Source: Methylotenera_A sp031369365 (GTDB taxonomy: Bacteria; Pseudomonadota; Gammaproteobacteria; Burkholderiales; Methylophilaceae). From it: DNA of 64,000 nt. The stretch lies in NCBI GenBank assembly GCA_031369365.1, contig JANMOP010000014.1, positions 1 to 64,000 of the forward strand, written 5' to 3'. Made by a program: the position numbers and the translations under genes. Under the pieces are notes generated by a model. The model saw only the letters and a program-made list of their open reading frames with translations. It was not told the DNA's origin and searched no databases. Within the stretch, counting starts at the first letter, position 1, and each line of letters begins with the position of its first letter. This document shows positions 32,285 through 40,438 of the stretch, piece by piece.

Positions 32285-35200
32285 ATGCAATCTGCAACAG
32301 AAATTAAACTACGCAAATTACTCTCTCAACGCATCCTAATTTTAGATGGCGCGATGGGTACCATGATTCAGCAATATAAGCTGACTGAGGCGGATTATCG
32401 CGGTGAACGATTTAAGGATTTTGCCTCACCCGCAGGCCAGCGCGAGTTATTTGTAAAAGGCAATAACGAGCTGTTAAGTTTGACTGCGCCGCACATCATT
32501 CAAGAAATACACGAGCAATATCTGGCCGCTGGCGCGGATATCATCGAAACTAATACTTTTGGTGCCACATCCGTGGCGCAAGACGATTACCACATGGCGC
32601 ATTTGGTGTATGAGATGAATGTGGCTTCTGCCAAATTAGCAAAGGCTGCTTGCGATAAATATAGCACGCCCGATAAACCACGCTTTGTAGCTGGCGCGCT
32701 TGGGCCAACGCCCAAAACCGCCAGCATTTCACCCGACGTGAATGATCCCGCCGCTCGTAACGTCAATTTTGACCAGTTAGTAAACGCTTACTTAGCGCAA
32801 ACGCGCGCATTGGTAGAAGGTGGCGCGGATATTTTAATGGTGGAAACTATCTTTGATACGCTCAACTGCAAAGCCGCTTTGTTTGCGATTGATACGTTTT
32901 TTGAAGAGGTGGGTTACACATTGCCGCTGATGATTTCTGGCACGGTGACCGATGCTTCTGGTCGCATATTATCAGGTCAAACCGTGACCGCGTTTTGGAA
33001 CTCAGTTCGCCACGCCAAACCGCTGACGATTGGCTTAAATTGTGCCTTAGGCGCCACTTTAATGCGGCCTTATGCCGAAGAATTAAGCAAAATCGCCGAT
33101 ACATTCGTGTGCATTTACCCCAATGCTGGCTTACCGAATCCAATGAGCGATACGGGTTTTGATGAAACGCCTGACGTGACTTCTAGCTTAGTGAAAGAGT
33201 TTGCCAATAGCGGCTTTATCAATATCGCGGGCGGTTGCTGCGGGACTACGCCAGCACACATTAACGCGATTTATGAACAAGTTAAAAATATCGCCCCAAG
33301 AAAGGTGCTCCAGCAGCCAATAGCCATGCGGCTTGCAGGGCTAGAGCCTTTTATCATTAATGAAGAATCACTATTCGTCAACGTAGGCGAGCGCACCAAT
33401 GTGACAGGCAGCAAAGCCTTTGCGCGGCTGATTATTAATGAGCAATACGACGAAGCGTTAAGTGTAGCGCGGCAGCAGGTAGAAAACGGCGCACAAGTCA
33501 TCGACATTAATATGGATGAAGGCATGCTGGACGCCGTAAAAGCCATGACACATTTCCTGAATTTAATCGCCAGTGAGCCTGACATTGCCCGTGTGCCAAT
33601 TATGATTGATTCCAGCAAATGGTCTGTCATTGAGGCTGGGCTTAAATGCGTGCAAGGCAAAGCCATTGTCAATTCTATCTCGATGAAAGAAGGCGAAGCC
33701 GAATTTTTGCGCCAAGCCAAGTTGTGTCGCCGTTACGGCGCAGCGGTGATTGTGATGGCATTTGACGAAAAAGGTCAAGCGGATACCTTTGCGCGTAAAA
33801 CGGAAATCTGTGAAAGGGCGTATCGCTTGTTGGCGGGAGATCCAGAGTATCACCGTAGTCAACTATTGCAAGAAAACAGGCTAGAAAATGCACAAACACT
33901 GGCGTTTTTAAGTCCCTCGCCCGCGAGCGGGAGAGGGGTGGGGGAGAGGGGCGAAATATCCATCACCGCCCCTCTCCCTAGTCCTCTCCCGCCTGCGGGC
34001 GAGGGGACACACCCGCCCTCCCACTTGATGGGGTTGGGCATGCTCGAACTTAATACTCCCTCCCCCTTGATGGCGGAGGGTTGGGGAGAGGGTGAAAACA
34101 AGCGAGAGGATGAAATGTATGACAAGGGCATAGGCTTTCCGCCAGAAGACATCATCTTCGACCCTAACATTTTTGCCATTGCCACCGGCATTGAAGAACA
34201 CAACAACTACGCGGTGGATTTTATCGAGGCCACACGCTGGATTAAGCAAAATCTGCCACATGCCAAAATTTCGGGCGGCGTCTCGAATGTAAGCTTTAGC
34301 TTTCGCGGTAACGATCCCGCGCGCGAGGCCATTCACACGGTTTTCCTCTACCACGCCATTAAAGCAGGTATGACCATGGGTATTGTGAATGCGGGCATGA
34401 TGGGCATTTATGATGATCTCGCACCAGAGTTAAAAGAGCGGGTGGAAGATGTAGTGCTAAATCGCAGGGATGACGCCACCGAGCGCATGATTGAAATTGC
34501 TGGCACGCTAGTGGCAGGTGGTAAAAAAGTGGCTGCAACGCTAGAGTGGCGCGGCTCTGTGGATGATCCTGTGAGCGTGCAAAAACGCTTAGAACACGCC
34601 ATGGTGCATGGCATTACCGACTTTATAGTGGAAGACATCGAAGAAGCGCGTGCGGCGGTTGAAGCATCTGGCGGCAGACCAATTCACGTCATCGAAGGCC
34701 CACTGATGGACGGCATGAACGTGGTAGGTGATTTGTTTGGCCAAGGCAAAATGTTTTTGCCGCAAGTGGTGAAATCTGCTCGCGTGATGAAAACTGCCGT
34801 GGCACATTTAATCCCGTTTATTGAGGCCGAAAAAGTCTTAGAGCAAGAGCGCACAGGCGTGGTAGCCAAACCAAAAGGCAAAATCGTCATCGCCACTGTT
34901 AAGGGTGATGTGCATGACATCGGAAAAAATATTGTGAGTGTAGTATTGCAATGCAATAACTTTGAAGTAGTCAACATGGGCGTGATGGTACCAGCGGCGG
35001 AGATTTTAGCCATGGCAAACGCCGAAAACGCCGATATTATTGGCTTGGGCGGCCTGATTACGCCAAGCTTAGAAGAAATGACGCACATTGCCAAAGAAAT
35101 GCAGCGCGACCCCTATTTTGCTAATGCAAAAACGCCGCTGCTTATTGGCGGTGCCACATGCTCGCGCGCGCACACAGCGGTAAAAATCGCCCCGCATTAC

Positions 35201-36337
35201 GATGGCCCCATTGTCTATGTGCCAGATGCCTCGCGCAGTGTAAGCGTGATGCAAAATCTACTCACACCCGAAACGCGCGGCGCGTATTTGGCCGAGATTC
35301 AAGCGGATTACCAAAAAGCGCGCGAGCAACATGCCAACAAAAAAGGCGTGCCAATACTCACTATTGCCGATGCGCGCGCAAACAAATCTAAATTAAGTTT
35401 TGCAGGTGAATTTGCACCCGTAAAGCCCAAGTTTATTGGTCGCCGCGTGTTTAAAAATATCGATTTAAGCTTAATCGCGCAATACATTGATTGGGCGCCA
35501 TTCTTCCAAACGTGGGATTTAGCAGGCTTTTATCCCGCTATTTTGACTGATGAAGTAGTGGGCGAAGCCGCGACAAAAGTATTCGCCGAAGCGCAAAGTA
35601 TGCTAAAAAAAATCATTGATGGCCGCTGGCTAACGGCTAACGGCGTCATCGCGCTAATGCCCGCCAATAGTGTGAATGACGACGATATTGAAATTTATAC
35701 TAACGAAAATAGAGATGAAGTTGCCTTCACCTATTACGGTATGCGCCAACAAAGCGTAAAGCCAGTGATAGAAGGCGTGGCGCGGCCAAACCAATGTTTA
35801 AGTGATTTTATTGCGCCTAAAAATAATGCAGATGATTACATCGGCTTATTTGCCGTAACCGCAGGTTTAAGTACTGAAAAAATCGAAAAACGCTTTATAG
35901 ACGCGCAAGATGACTACAGTGGCATTATGTTCAAAAGCCTTGCAGATAGGCTTGCTGAAGCGTTTGCAGAATACATGCACGAACGCATCCGCACCGATTT
36001 ATGGGGTTATGCGAGCGACGAAAAGTTGCCTATAGACGCGTTAATCAAAGAAGAATATGCAGGCATTCGCCCTGCGCCTGGCTATCCTGCTTGCCCAGAC
36101 CATACGGTAAAAGCCGATATGTTCAAGCTGCTGCAATGCGATGAAATTGATATGCAGCTCACCGATAGCTTCGCCATGATGCCTGCGGCGGCAGTATCAG
36201 GTTTTTACTTTGCACATAAAGACGCTAAATACTTTAGTGTGGATAAAATTGGCACAGACCAACTAGAAGACATGGCAAAACGCAGAAACTTGCCTAAAAG
36301 CTATTTAGAGCGCTGGTTAGCGCCGAATTTGGGATAA
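32285..36337 (+). CDS. metH: cobalamin-dependent methionine synthase with in-frame insert
   Basis: MetH transfers a methyl group from methyl-tetrahydrofolate to homocysteine via methylcobalamin. The homocysteine module (1 to about 340) has zinc ligands Cys253 (LNCALGA) and Cys318-Cys319 (GGCCGTTP). The pterin module (about 360-750) has VGERTNVTGS and DPNIFAIATGIEEHNNYA. The cobalamin module has His877 in DVHDIGK. The AdoMet reactivation domain is C-terminal (RPAPGYPACPDH). The protein is 1350 residues against 1227 in E. coli, mainly because residues 517-614 between CERAYRLL and GIGFPPEDII are an insert of about 98 residues containing a palindromic repeat. The insert is in a loop of the pterin barrel and leaves the frame intact, so the enzyme is probably active. 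Confidence 0.97.
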   Translation: MQSATEIKLRKLLSQRILILDGAMGTMIQQYKLTEADYRGERFKDFASPAGQRELFVKGNNELLSLTAPHIIQEIHEQYLAAGADIIETNTFGATSVAQDDYHMAHLVYEMNVASAKLAKAACDKYSTPDKPRFVAGALGPTPKTASISPDVNDPAARNVNFDQLVNAYLAQTRALVEGGADILMVETIFDTLNCKAALFAIDTFFEEVGYTLPLMISGTVTDASGRILSGQTVTAFWNSVRHAKPLTIGLNCALGATLMRPYAEELSKIADTFVCIYPNAGLPNPMSDTGFDETPDVTSSLVKEFANSGFINIAGGCCGTTPAHINAIYEQVKNIAPRKVLQQPIAMRLAGLEPFIINEESLFVNVGERTNVTGSKAFARLIINEQYDEALSVARQQVENGAQVIDINMDEGMLDAVKAMTHFLNLIASEPDIARVPIMIDSSKWSVIEAGLKCVQGKAIVNSISMKEGEAEFLRQAKLCRRYGAAVIVMAFDEKGQADTFARKTEICERAYRLLAGDPEYHRSQLLQENRLENAQTLAFLSPSPASGRGVGERGEISITAPLPSPLPPAGEGTHPPSHLMGLGMLELNTPSPLMAEGWGEGENKREDEMYDKGIGFPPEDIIFDPNIFAIATGIEEHNNYAVDFIEATRWIKQNLPHAKISGGVSNVSFSFRGNDPAREAIHTVFLYHAIKAGMTMGIVNAGMMGIYDDLAPELKERVEDVVLNRRDDATERMIEIAGTLVAGGKKVAATLEWRGSVDDPVSVQKRLEHAMVHGITDFIVEDIEEARAAVEASGGRPIHVIEGPLMDGMNVVGDLFGQGKMFLPQVVKSARVMKTAVAHLIPFIEAEKVLEQERTGVVAKPKGKIVIATVKGDVHDIGKNIVSVVLQCNNFEVVNMGVMVPAAEILAMANAENADIIGLGGLITPSLEEMTHIAKEMQRDPYFANAKTPLLIGGATCSRAHTAVKIAPHYDGPIVYVPDASRSVSVMQNLLTPETRGAYLAEIQADYQKAREQHANKKGVPILTIADARANKSKLSFAGEFAPVKPKFIGRRVFKNIDLSLIAQYIDWAPFFQTWDLAGFYPAILTDEVVGEAATKVFAEAQSMLKKIIDGRWLTANGVIALMPANSVNDDDIEIYTNENRDEVAFTYYGMRQQSVKPVIEGVARPNQCLSDFIAPKNNADDYIGLFAVTAGLSTEKIEKRFIDAQDDYSGIMFKSLADRLAEAFAEYMHERIRTDLWGYASDEKLPIDALIKEEYAGIRPAPGYPACPDHTVKADMFKLLQCDEIDMQLTDSFAMMPAAAVSGFYFAHKDAKYFSVDKIGTDQLEDMAKRRNLPKSYLERWLAPNLG
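33911..34006 (+). repeat. protein-coding palindromic element inside metH
   Basis: This 96-bp element makes codons 543-574. Its left arm begins CCCTCGCCCGCGAGCGGGAG (33914). Its right arm, 33983-34006, is identical over 24 nt to the element in mpl (37543-37566). Arms of about 38 nt pair with few mismatches. Translated, it reads SPSPASGRGVGERGE at the left and PLPSPLPPAGEG at the right, the same phase as in mpl. AQTL lies seven codons upstream in both genes, so the element may begin earlier. Confidence 0.85.
34016..34093 (+). repeat. second, tandem repeat motif in the metH insert
   Basis: CCCTCCCACTTGATGGGGTT begins at 34016, and a related CCCTCCCCCTTGATGGCGGA begins at 34058, both in the same orientation 42 bp apart. 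Together with GGGTTGGGG and GGGAGAGGG tails they look like two units of a separate GC-rich repeat. Codons read through without a stop (PPSHLMGLGM, then PSPLMAEGWGEGEN). Confidence 0.6.
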
Positions 36338-36340
36338 ATT

Positions 36341-36982
36341 ATGCTGAAAAATGGCTATCAAATTGTTTATGTTTTAACAAACCCTGCAATGCCAGGGCTG
36401 GTAAAAATTGGCAAAACAACAAATTTAGAAATTGAAGTAAGAATGCGTCAGCTATATGGAACGGGTGTTCCAGTCCCATTTGATTGCGCTTTTGCTTGCC
36501 AAGTAAAAAACGCGCATGAAGTTGAAAGAGCTCTACATTATGCTTTTGGAAATATAAGAATCAACCCGAATAGAGAGTTTTTTAAAATTGAAGCAGAAAG
36601 AGTTATTTCAGTTTTAAAGCTGCTCAAAGTTGACGACATAACTGCTGAATTTGAAGATAAAATTGAGGCAGGTACAGAAGAGGTAGATAAGCAATCTGCA
36701 CAAATATTTAAAGAAACAATAAGACCTAGAATGAATTTTCATGAGCTTGCCATCCCAAACGAATCTATATTAGTTTCTAGAGATGGAAGGTTGCGAGTTA
36801 AAGTTATTGAAGCAAAAAAAGTTGATTTAAACGGCGAAAAAATGTCTTTAACTATGGCCACGCGCCGTTTACTGGGTTTGCCAGACAATCAGCCAATTCA
36901 GCCTTCGCCCTATTGGTCGTTTAATGGCAGATCAGTTATAGATATTTACGAAGACTATCACTCCGTTGCTGAAGAAGAATAA
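36341..36982 (+). CDS. T5orf172/MUG113-type GIY-YIG domain protein
   Basis: The 213-residue product opens with IVYVLTNPAMPGLVKIGKTTN (residues about 8-28), the first motif of the T5orf172/MUG113 branch of the GIY-YIG nuclease superfamily. RMRQL (about 35-39), HEVERALHYAF and NPNREFFKI (with the catalytic-type Glu) follow. The C-terminal half (WSFNGRSVIDIYEDYH) resembles a short domain often attached to nuclease-like proteins. Its function is not known. It starts 3 bp after the metH stop and ends 2 bp before the mpl start, as a tight insertion between two housekeeping genes, and reads more AT-rich than both. There is no obvious mobile element beside it. Confidence 0.72.
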   Translation: MLKNGYQIVYVLTNPAMPGLVKIGKTTNLEIEVRMRQLYGTGVPVPFDCAFACQVKNAHEVERALHYAFGNIRINPNREFFKIEAERVISVLKLLKVDDITAEFEDKIEAGTEEVDKQSAQIFKETIRPRMNFHELAIPNESILVSRDGRLRVKVIEAKKVDLNGEKMSLTMATRRLLGLPDNQPIQPSPYWSFNGRSVIDIYEDYHSVAEEE

Positions 36983-36984
36983 CT

Positions 36985-38508
36985 ATGCACATTCACATTT
37001 TAGGTATTTGCGGTACATTCATGGGCGGTATTGCGGTGCTAGCTAAGCAGGCAGGGCATCGCGTCACGGGGTGCGATGCGAATGTTTACCCGCCAATGAG
37101 TACGCAATTAGAATCTCAAGGCATTGAGTTGATTGAGGGTTTTTCACCCGAGCAAACCAAGTTAAACCCAGATATTTATGTGATTGGTAATGTGGTTTCG
37201 CGCGGTAATCCGTTGATGGAAGAAATTTTGAACCTTGGTTTGCCCTACATTTCTGGCCCGCAATGGTTGGCAGAGAATGTGTTGCAAGGTAAGTGGGTGT
37301 TGGCTGTAGCGGGCACGCACGGCAAAACTACAACGTCTTCAATGCTCGCATGGATACTGGAATATGCGGGTTTGGCACCTGGCTTTTTGATTGGTGGGGT
37401 GCCTGAGAATTTTGGCGTTTCGGCAAGGCTGCCGCAAGTGCCGCCTGCGCAAACGCTCAAGCTAGCAAGCCCCTCGCCCGCAAGCGGGAGAGGGGTTGGG
37501 GTGAGGAGCGGCTCGACTATGGGCATTGCCCCTCACCCTAGCCCTCTCCCGCCTGCGGGCGAGGGGATAAAAAACAAAGGTGATTTTTCACCCTTTTTTG
37601 TCATCGAAGCAGACGAATACGACACCGCTTTTTTTGATAAGCGCTCAAAATTTGTGCATTACCGCCCGCGTACGGCTATTTTGAACAATTTAGAGTTTGA
37701 TCACGCGGATATTTTTGATGACCTAAATGCGATTGAAAAGCAGTTTCATCATTTGATTCGCACTGTGCCGCAAAACGGTTTGGTGGTGATTAATGGCAAA
37801 GAAGATAGCCTAAAACGTGTTTTAGATAAAGGCTGCTGGAGCACGGTGGAGCATTTTGGCACGGATGCGGATTGGCAGGCAAAAAATGCACTAGGCGATG
37901 GTAGTTTCGACGTATATTTTAAGAATGAGCGCCAAGCGCATTTAAGCTGGCAGATGTTGGGCGAACACAACAGAATGAATGCGCTGGCAGCAATTGCCGC
38001 GGCGCGCCATGTGGGCGTGGCGCCGTGTATTGCCATTGAAGCGCTTAGCGAATTTAAAAACGTAAAACGCCGTATGGAAACCAAAGGCGTGGTGAATAAT
38101 ATTACAGTTTACGATGATTTCGCGCATCATCCAACCGCTATCGAGACTACATTAGCAGGCCTGCGAAGCAAGCTGGACGCGGTTTCTGGCGATGCCAAAA
38201 AAGGTGCTAGAATAATAGCGGTGCTAGAGCCGCGCAGCAACACCATGAAGCTGGGTGTGATGAAAGACGCGCTGCCTGCCAGTTTAAAACATGCAGATTT
38301 GGTGTTTTGTTATGGCGCAAATTTAGGTTGGGATGCAACAGAGGCATTAAAACCGATTGCAAATAAAGCCAAAACATTCGATGATTTAACTATGCTAGTA
38401 AACGCAATAAGCGCAGCAGCTAAATCGGGTGACCATATTCTAGTGATGAGTAATGGTGGTTTTGGTGGCGTGCATCAAAAAATTATTGATTCATTAGCGG
38501 AAAAATAA
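36985..38508 (+). CDS. mpl: murein peptide ligase Mpl with in-frame insert
   Basis: Mpl recycles peptidoglycan by ligating UDP-MurNAc to L-Ala-gamma-D-Glu-meso-diaminopimelate. N-terminal ICGTFMGGIAVLAKQAGH, the P-loop AGTHGKTTTSSM (about 109-120), DEYDTAFFDKRSKFVHYRP, NNLEFDHADIFDDL and DDFAHHPTAI are characteristic. Length is 507 residues against about 457 in E. coli. The excess is residues about 150-201, between GVSARL and FFVIEADEYD. This is a 52-residue insert largely made of the palindromic element at 37468-37566. Conserved motifs lie on both sides, so the enzyme is probably still folded. The ATG is 3 nt after the GIY-YIG gene stop. Confidence 0.96.
   Translation: MHIHILGICGTFMGGIAVLAKQAGHRVTGCDANVYPPMSTQLESQGIELIEGFSPEQTKLNPDIYVIGNVVSRGNPLMEEILNLGLPYISGPQWLAENVLQGKWVLAVAGTHGKTTTSSMLAWILEYAGLAPGFLIGGVPENFGVSARLPQVPPAQTLKLASPSPASGRGVGVRSGSTMGIAPHPSPLPPAGEGIKNKGDFSPFFVIEADEYDTAFFDKRSKFVHYRPRTAILNNLEFDHADIFDDLNAIEKQFHHLIRTVPQNGLVVINGKEDSLKRVLDKGCWSTVEHFGTDADWQAKNALGDGSFDVYFKNERQAHLSWQMLGEHNRMNALAAIAAARHVGVAPCIAIEALSEFKNVKRRMETKGVVNNITVYDDFAHHPTAIETTLAGLRSKLDAVSGDAKKGARIIAVLEPRSNTMKLGVMKDALPASLKHADLVFCYGANLGWDATEALKPIANKAKTFDDLTMLVNAISAAAKSGDHILVMSNGGFGGVHQKIIDSLAEK
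37468..37566 (+). repeat. protein-coding palindromic element inside mpl
   Basis: This 99-bp element makes codons 162-194. The left arm begins CCCCTCGCCCGCAAGCGGGA (37470), and the right arm ends CCTGCGGGCGAGGGG at 37566. Arms of about 39 nt pair almost perfectly. Translated it reads SPSPASGRGVGVRSG and PHPSPLPPAGEG. Orientation and phase equal those in metH, with the last 24 nt identical. Confidence 0.85.
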
Positions 38509-38511
38509 ACA

Positions 38512-39516
38512 TTGGCCGCTGTTATTAAACAAACCGAAGTGGCAGCGGTAGCATTAGCCAACATAGTGAGCAAGCTTAAAACATTAAGTGCGTTTGCGGT
38601 AGCAATATGGGTTTCTATCGCGATTCATGCAGCAATCTTAACTATTCATTTTCAGCCCGAGCTCAAAAAGCTCAAAGACAGCTTACCTTCGCTAGAGGTA
38701 GTTTTAGTCAATGCTAAAACTAAAAGTGCGCCCGATAAAGCTGAATTATTAGCCCAAGCCAATTTAGATCGCGGTGGCAATACCGAGGCTAATCGCAAGA
38801 TGAAAACCGCGCTGCCTGCGCCCAAAGAGAAAACTACCGAAGTTAAATTGCAGCCAAATTCTGAAGCGCGTAGTGCAGCTAAATCGGCCAAAATGAAAGC
38901 ACTTGAGGCGCGTGAACAAAAGCGTGTGGATGAGCTGGAAAAACAAGCGCAAGAGCTGCTAACACAAATTAAATCGACAAAAAAAATAGAATCGAATCCT
39001 ACCCAAAATGTAGCTTCGGCCGAACCTGAGCTGGGCGAACAAAAAACCGAAGCAAAATCGTTAGATCGTGCAGAATTAATTGCGGCCAGCCTAGAAATGG
39101 ATAGGCTACAAGCACAAATTGATAAGCAACAAGACGAATACCAGAAACGTCCTAAAAAGAAATATATTGGGGCACGCACTAAAGAGTACCGATTCGCTTT
39201 ATATGTGGAATCGTGGCGGCAAAAAGTGGAGCGTATTGGCAATATGAATTACCCCGAGGCGGCAAAAACACAAAAGTTGTATGGGCAATTACGCATGACG
39301 GTTGCTATAAAAGCCGATGGTAGCTTAGAAAGCGTGGTGATTGACCAGCCATCAAATCACAAAGTGTTAGACGAAGCGGCCAAGCGCATTGTAGAGCTGG
39401 CAGCGCCGTATGCGATTTTCCCTGAGGATATTAGGCGCGATACCGATATCTTATACATTACACGCACCTGGACATTTACGCAGGAAGATTTACTAGCGAC
39501 TAAAGGTTCAGATTAA
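38512..39516 (+). CDS. TonB-family C-terminal domain protein
   Basis: The 334-residue product has one N-terminal membrane helix (about 30-48, FAVAIWVSIAIHAAILTIHF), a long Lys/Glu/Ala-rich periplasmic linker, and a TonB-like C-terminal domain (about 235-330; MNYPEAAKTQKLYGQLRMTV, then VVIDQPSNHKVLDEAAKRIV). It may pass proton-motive energy to outer-membrane receptors, but no exbB, exbD or receptor gene is nearby. The frame starts with TTG at 38512, 3 nt after the mpl stop; a GTG at 38566 is an alternative start. Its stop overlaps the next gene (TAATG). Confidence 0.75.
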   Translation: MAAVIKQTEVAAVALANIVSKLKTLSAFAVAIWVSIAIHAAILTIHFQPELKKLKDSLPSLEVVLVNAKTKSAPDKAELLAQANLDRGGNTEANRKMKTALPAPKEKTTEVKLQPNSEARSAAKSAKMKALEAREQKRVDELEKQAQELLTQIKSTKKIESNPTQNVASAEPELGEQKTEAKSLDRAELIAASLEMDRLQAQIDKQQDEYQKRPKKKYIGARTKEYRFALYVESWRQKVERIGNMNYPEAAKTQKLYGQLRMTVAIKADGSLESVVIDQPSNHKVLDEAAKRIVELAAPYAIFPEDIRRDTDILYITRTWTFTQEDLLATKGSD

Positions 39517-39827
39517 TGACTGATTACTATCAGCACCACGTATTTTTCTGCTTAAATCAACGCGAGCATGGCGAAGCATGTTGCATGAATAAAGGCGCCG
39601 AAGCGGCGTTTGACCACATGAAAGCGCGCGTGAAAAAACTAGGCTTAAACGGCGAAGGTAAAGTGCGTATTAACCGTTCTGGCTGTTTGGATAGATGCGG
39701 GCTTGGGCCATTAATGGTGATTTATCCGCAAGCCGTTTGGTACACATTTGTTGATAATGACGATATTGATGAAATTATCGAAAGCCATCTGGTGAATGAC
39801 AAAGTAGTAGAGCGTTTGGTTGTGTAG
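39516..39827 (+). CDS. thioredoxin-like [2Fe-2S] ferredoxin
   Basis: The 103-residue protein is of the thioredoxin-like 2Fe-2S ferredoxin family. Cys12 (VFFCLNQR) and Cys22-Cys23 (GEACCMNKG) lie in the N-terminal part, and Cys57 and Cys61 in RSGCLDRCGLGP supply the rest of the cluster ligands. The C-terminal WYTFVDNDDIDEIIESHL helix is typical. Redox partner unknown. Its ATG overlaps the stop of the TonB-like gene, indicating translational coupling. Its TAG stop lies within the left arm of a 21-bp palindrome. Confidence 0.88.
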   Translation: MTDYYQHHVFFCLNQREHGEACCMNKGAEAAFDHMKARVKKLGLNGEGKVRINRSGCLDRCGLGPLMVIYPQAVWYTFVDNDDIDEIIESHLVNDKVVERLVV

Positions 39828-39885
39828 GAGCGACGACCCCGTCGCGAAATAATATGCAAATCGTGACGGGGTCGTCGCTCCTACA
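39823..39885. repeat. GTAGGAG-ended 21-bp perfect palindrome
   Basis: The left arm 39823-39843 (TGTAGGAGCGACGACCCCGT, then C) is the exact complement of 39865-39885, around a 21-nt loop. The TAG of the left arm is the ferredoxin stop (39825-39827), and the complementary CTA of the right arm is the stop of the convergent HIT gene (39881-39883). It probably also ends transcription of both genes. A related element is at 55270-55345. Confidence 0.85.
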
Positions 39886-40318
39886 TAGCGCAATTAATAT
39901 GTGCGCTTATTTTTTCTTTTAGTAATTGTTTAGATGCACTGGAAAGGTTGCTGGTATTGCCTTTACGCATCTTATCGCCCCAATGACTATTGGGAAAATG
40001 TTTGTCATCTGCAAAGCGCGGAATGATATGCCAATGCACATGCGGCGTTTTGTTGCCAAGGCTCGCCAGGTTAATTTTATCGGGGTGAATCACTTCGCGC
40101 ATCGCGGTTTCTACAGCAAAAACCACTGTCATCATACGCACGCGATTTTCAGGCGGCAAATCAGTCATTTCTTTGATGTGCTCTAAGAGTTCAACGCGGC
40201 AATAGGCGGGGTAATCCGCGTCGTTTAGTAACACCACGCGGCAAAAATCGTCTTGCCAAAGTATTTCATGTGGGCTGGGTTGGCCTTGTAAGCTAGCAAT
40301 GCATAGTGGGCAGGTCAT
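39881..40318 (-). CDS. HIT-family (histidine triad) protein
   Basis: The 145-residue HIT domain protein has the triad His93-x-His95-x-His97 in TPHVHWHIIP, a nucleotide hydrolase or transferase signature. The N-terminal CPLCIAS suggests a C-x2-C metal site seen in one HIT subgroup. The precise substrate is unknown (mono- or dinucleotides are usual). The stop codon is in the palindrome at 39823-39885. The start ATG at 40318 lies near the GTCATT-type element at 40349-40434, which separates it from nadA. Confidence 0.9.
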   Translation of the reverse strand: MTCPLCIASLQGQPSPHEILWQDDFCRVVLLNDADYPAYCRVELLEHIKEMTDLPPENRVRMMTVVFAVETAMREVIHPDKINLASLGNKTPHVHWHIIPRFADDKHFPNSHWGDKMRKGNTSNLSSASKQLLKEKISAHINCAM

Positions 40319-40348
40319 GTTTAGCTACAAAAGTTAGTTGAATAAGTC

Positions 40349-40434
40349 GTCATTGCGAGCCTATGGTTATAACTTAGGCGAAGCAATCCATGATGTTGTG
40401 AAATGCTGGATTGCTTCGCTTTGCTCGCAATGAC
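40349..40434. repeat. GTCATTGCGAGC-ended palindromic element
   Basis: The left end GTCATTGCGAGC (40349-40360) pairs exactly with GCTCGCAATGAC (40423-40434). An inner pair, GGCGAAGCAATCCA (about 40378-40391) with TGGATTGCTTCGCT (40407-40420), extends the stem. It lies between the upstream HIT gene and nadA, both on the minus strand. This is the best-preserved copy of the family seen at 9500 and 13151. Confidence 0.8.
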
Positions 40435-40438
40435 AGTA

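Noticed and set aside
33859..34354. Antisense ORFs over the metH insert
   Set aside because: They exist because GC-rich palindromes are stop-poor on both strands; no ribosome site or conserved product.
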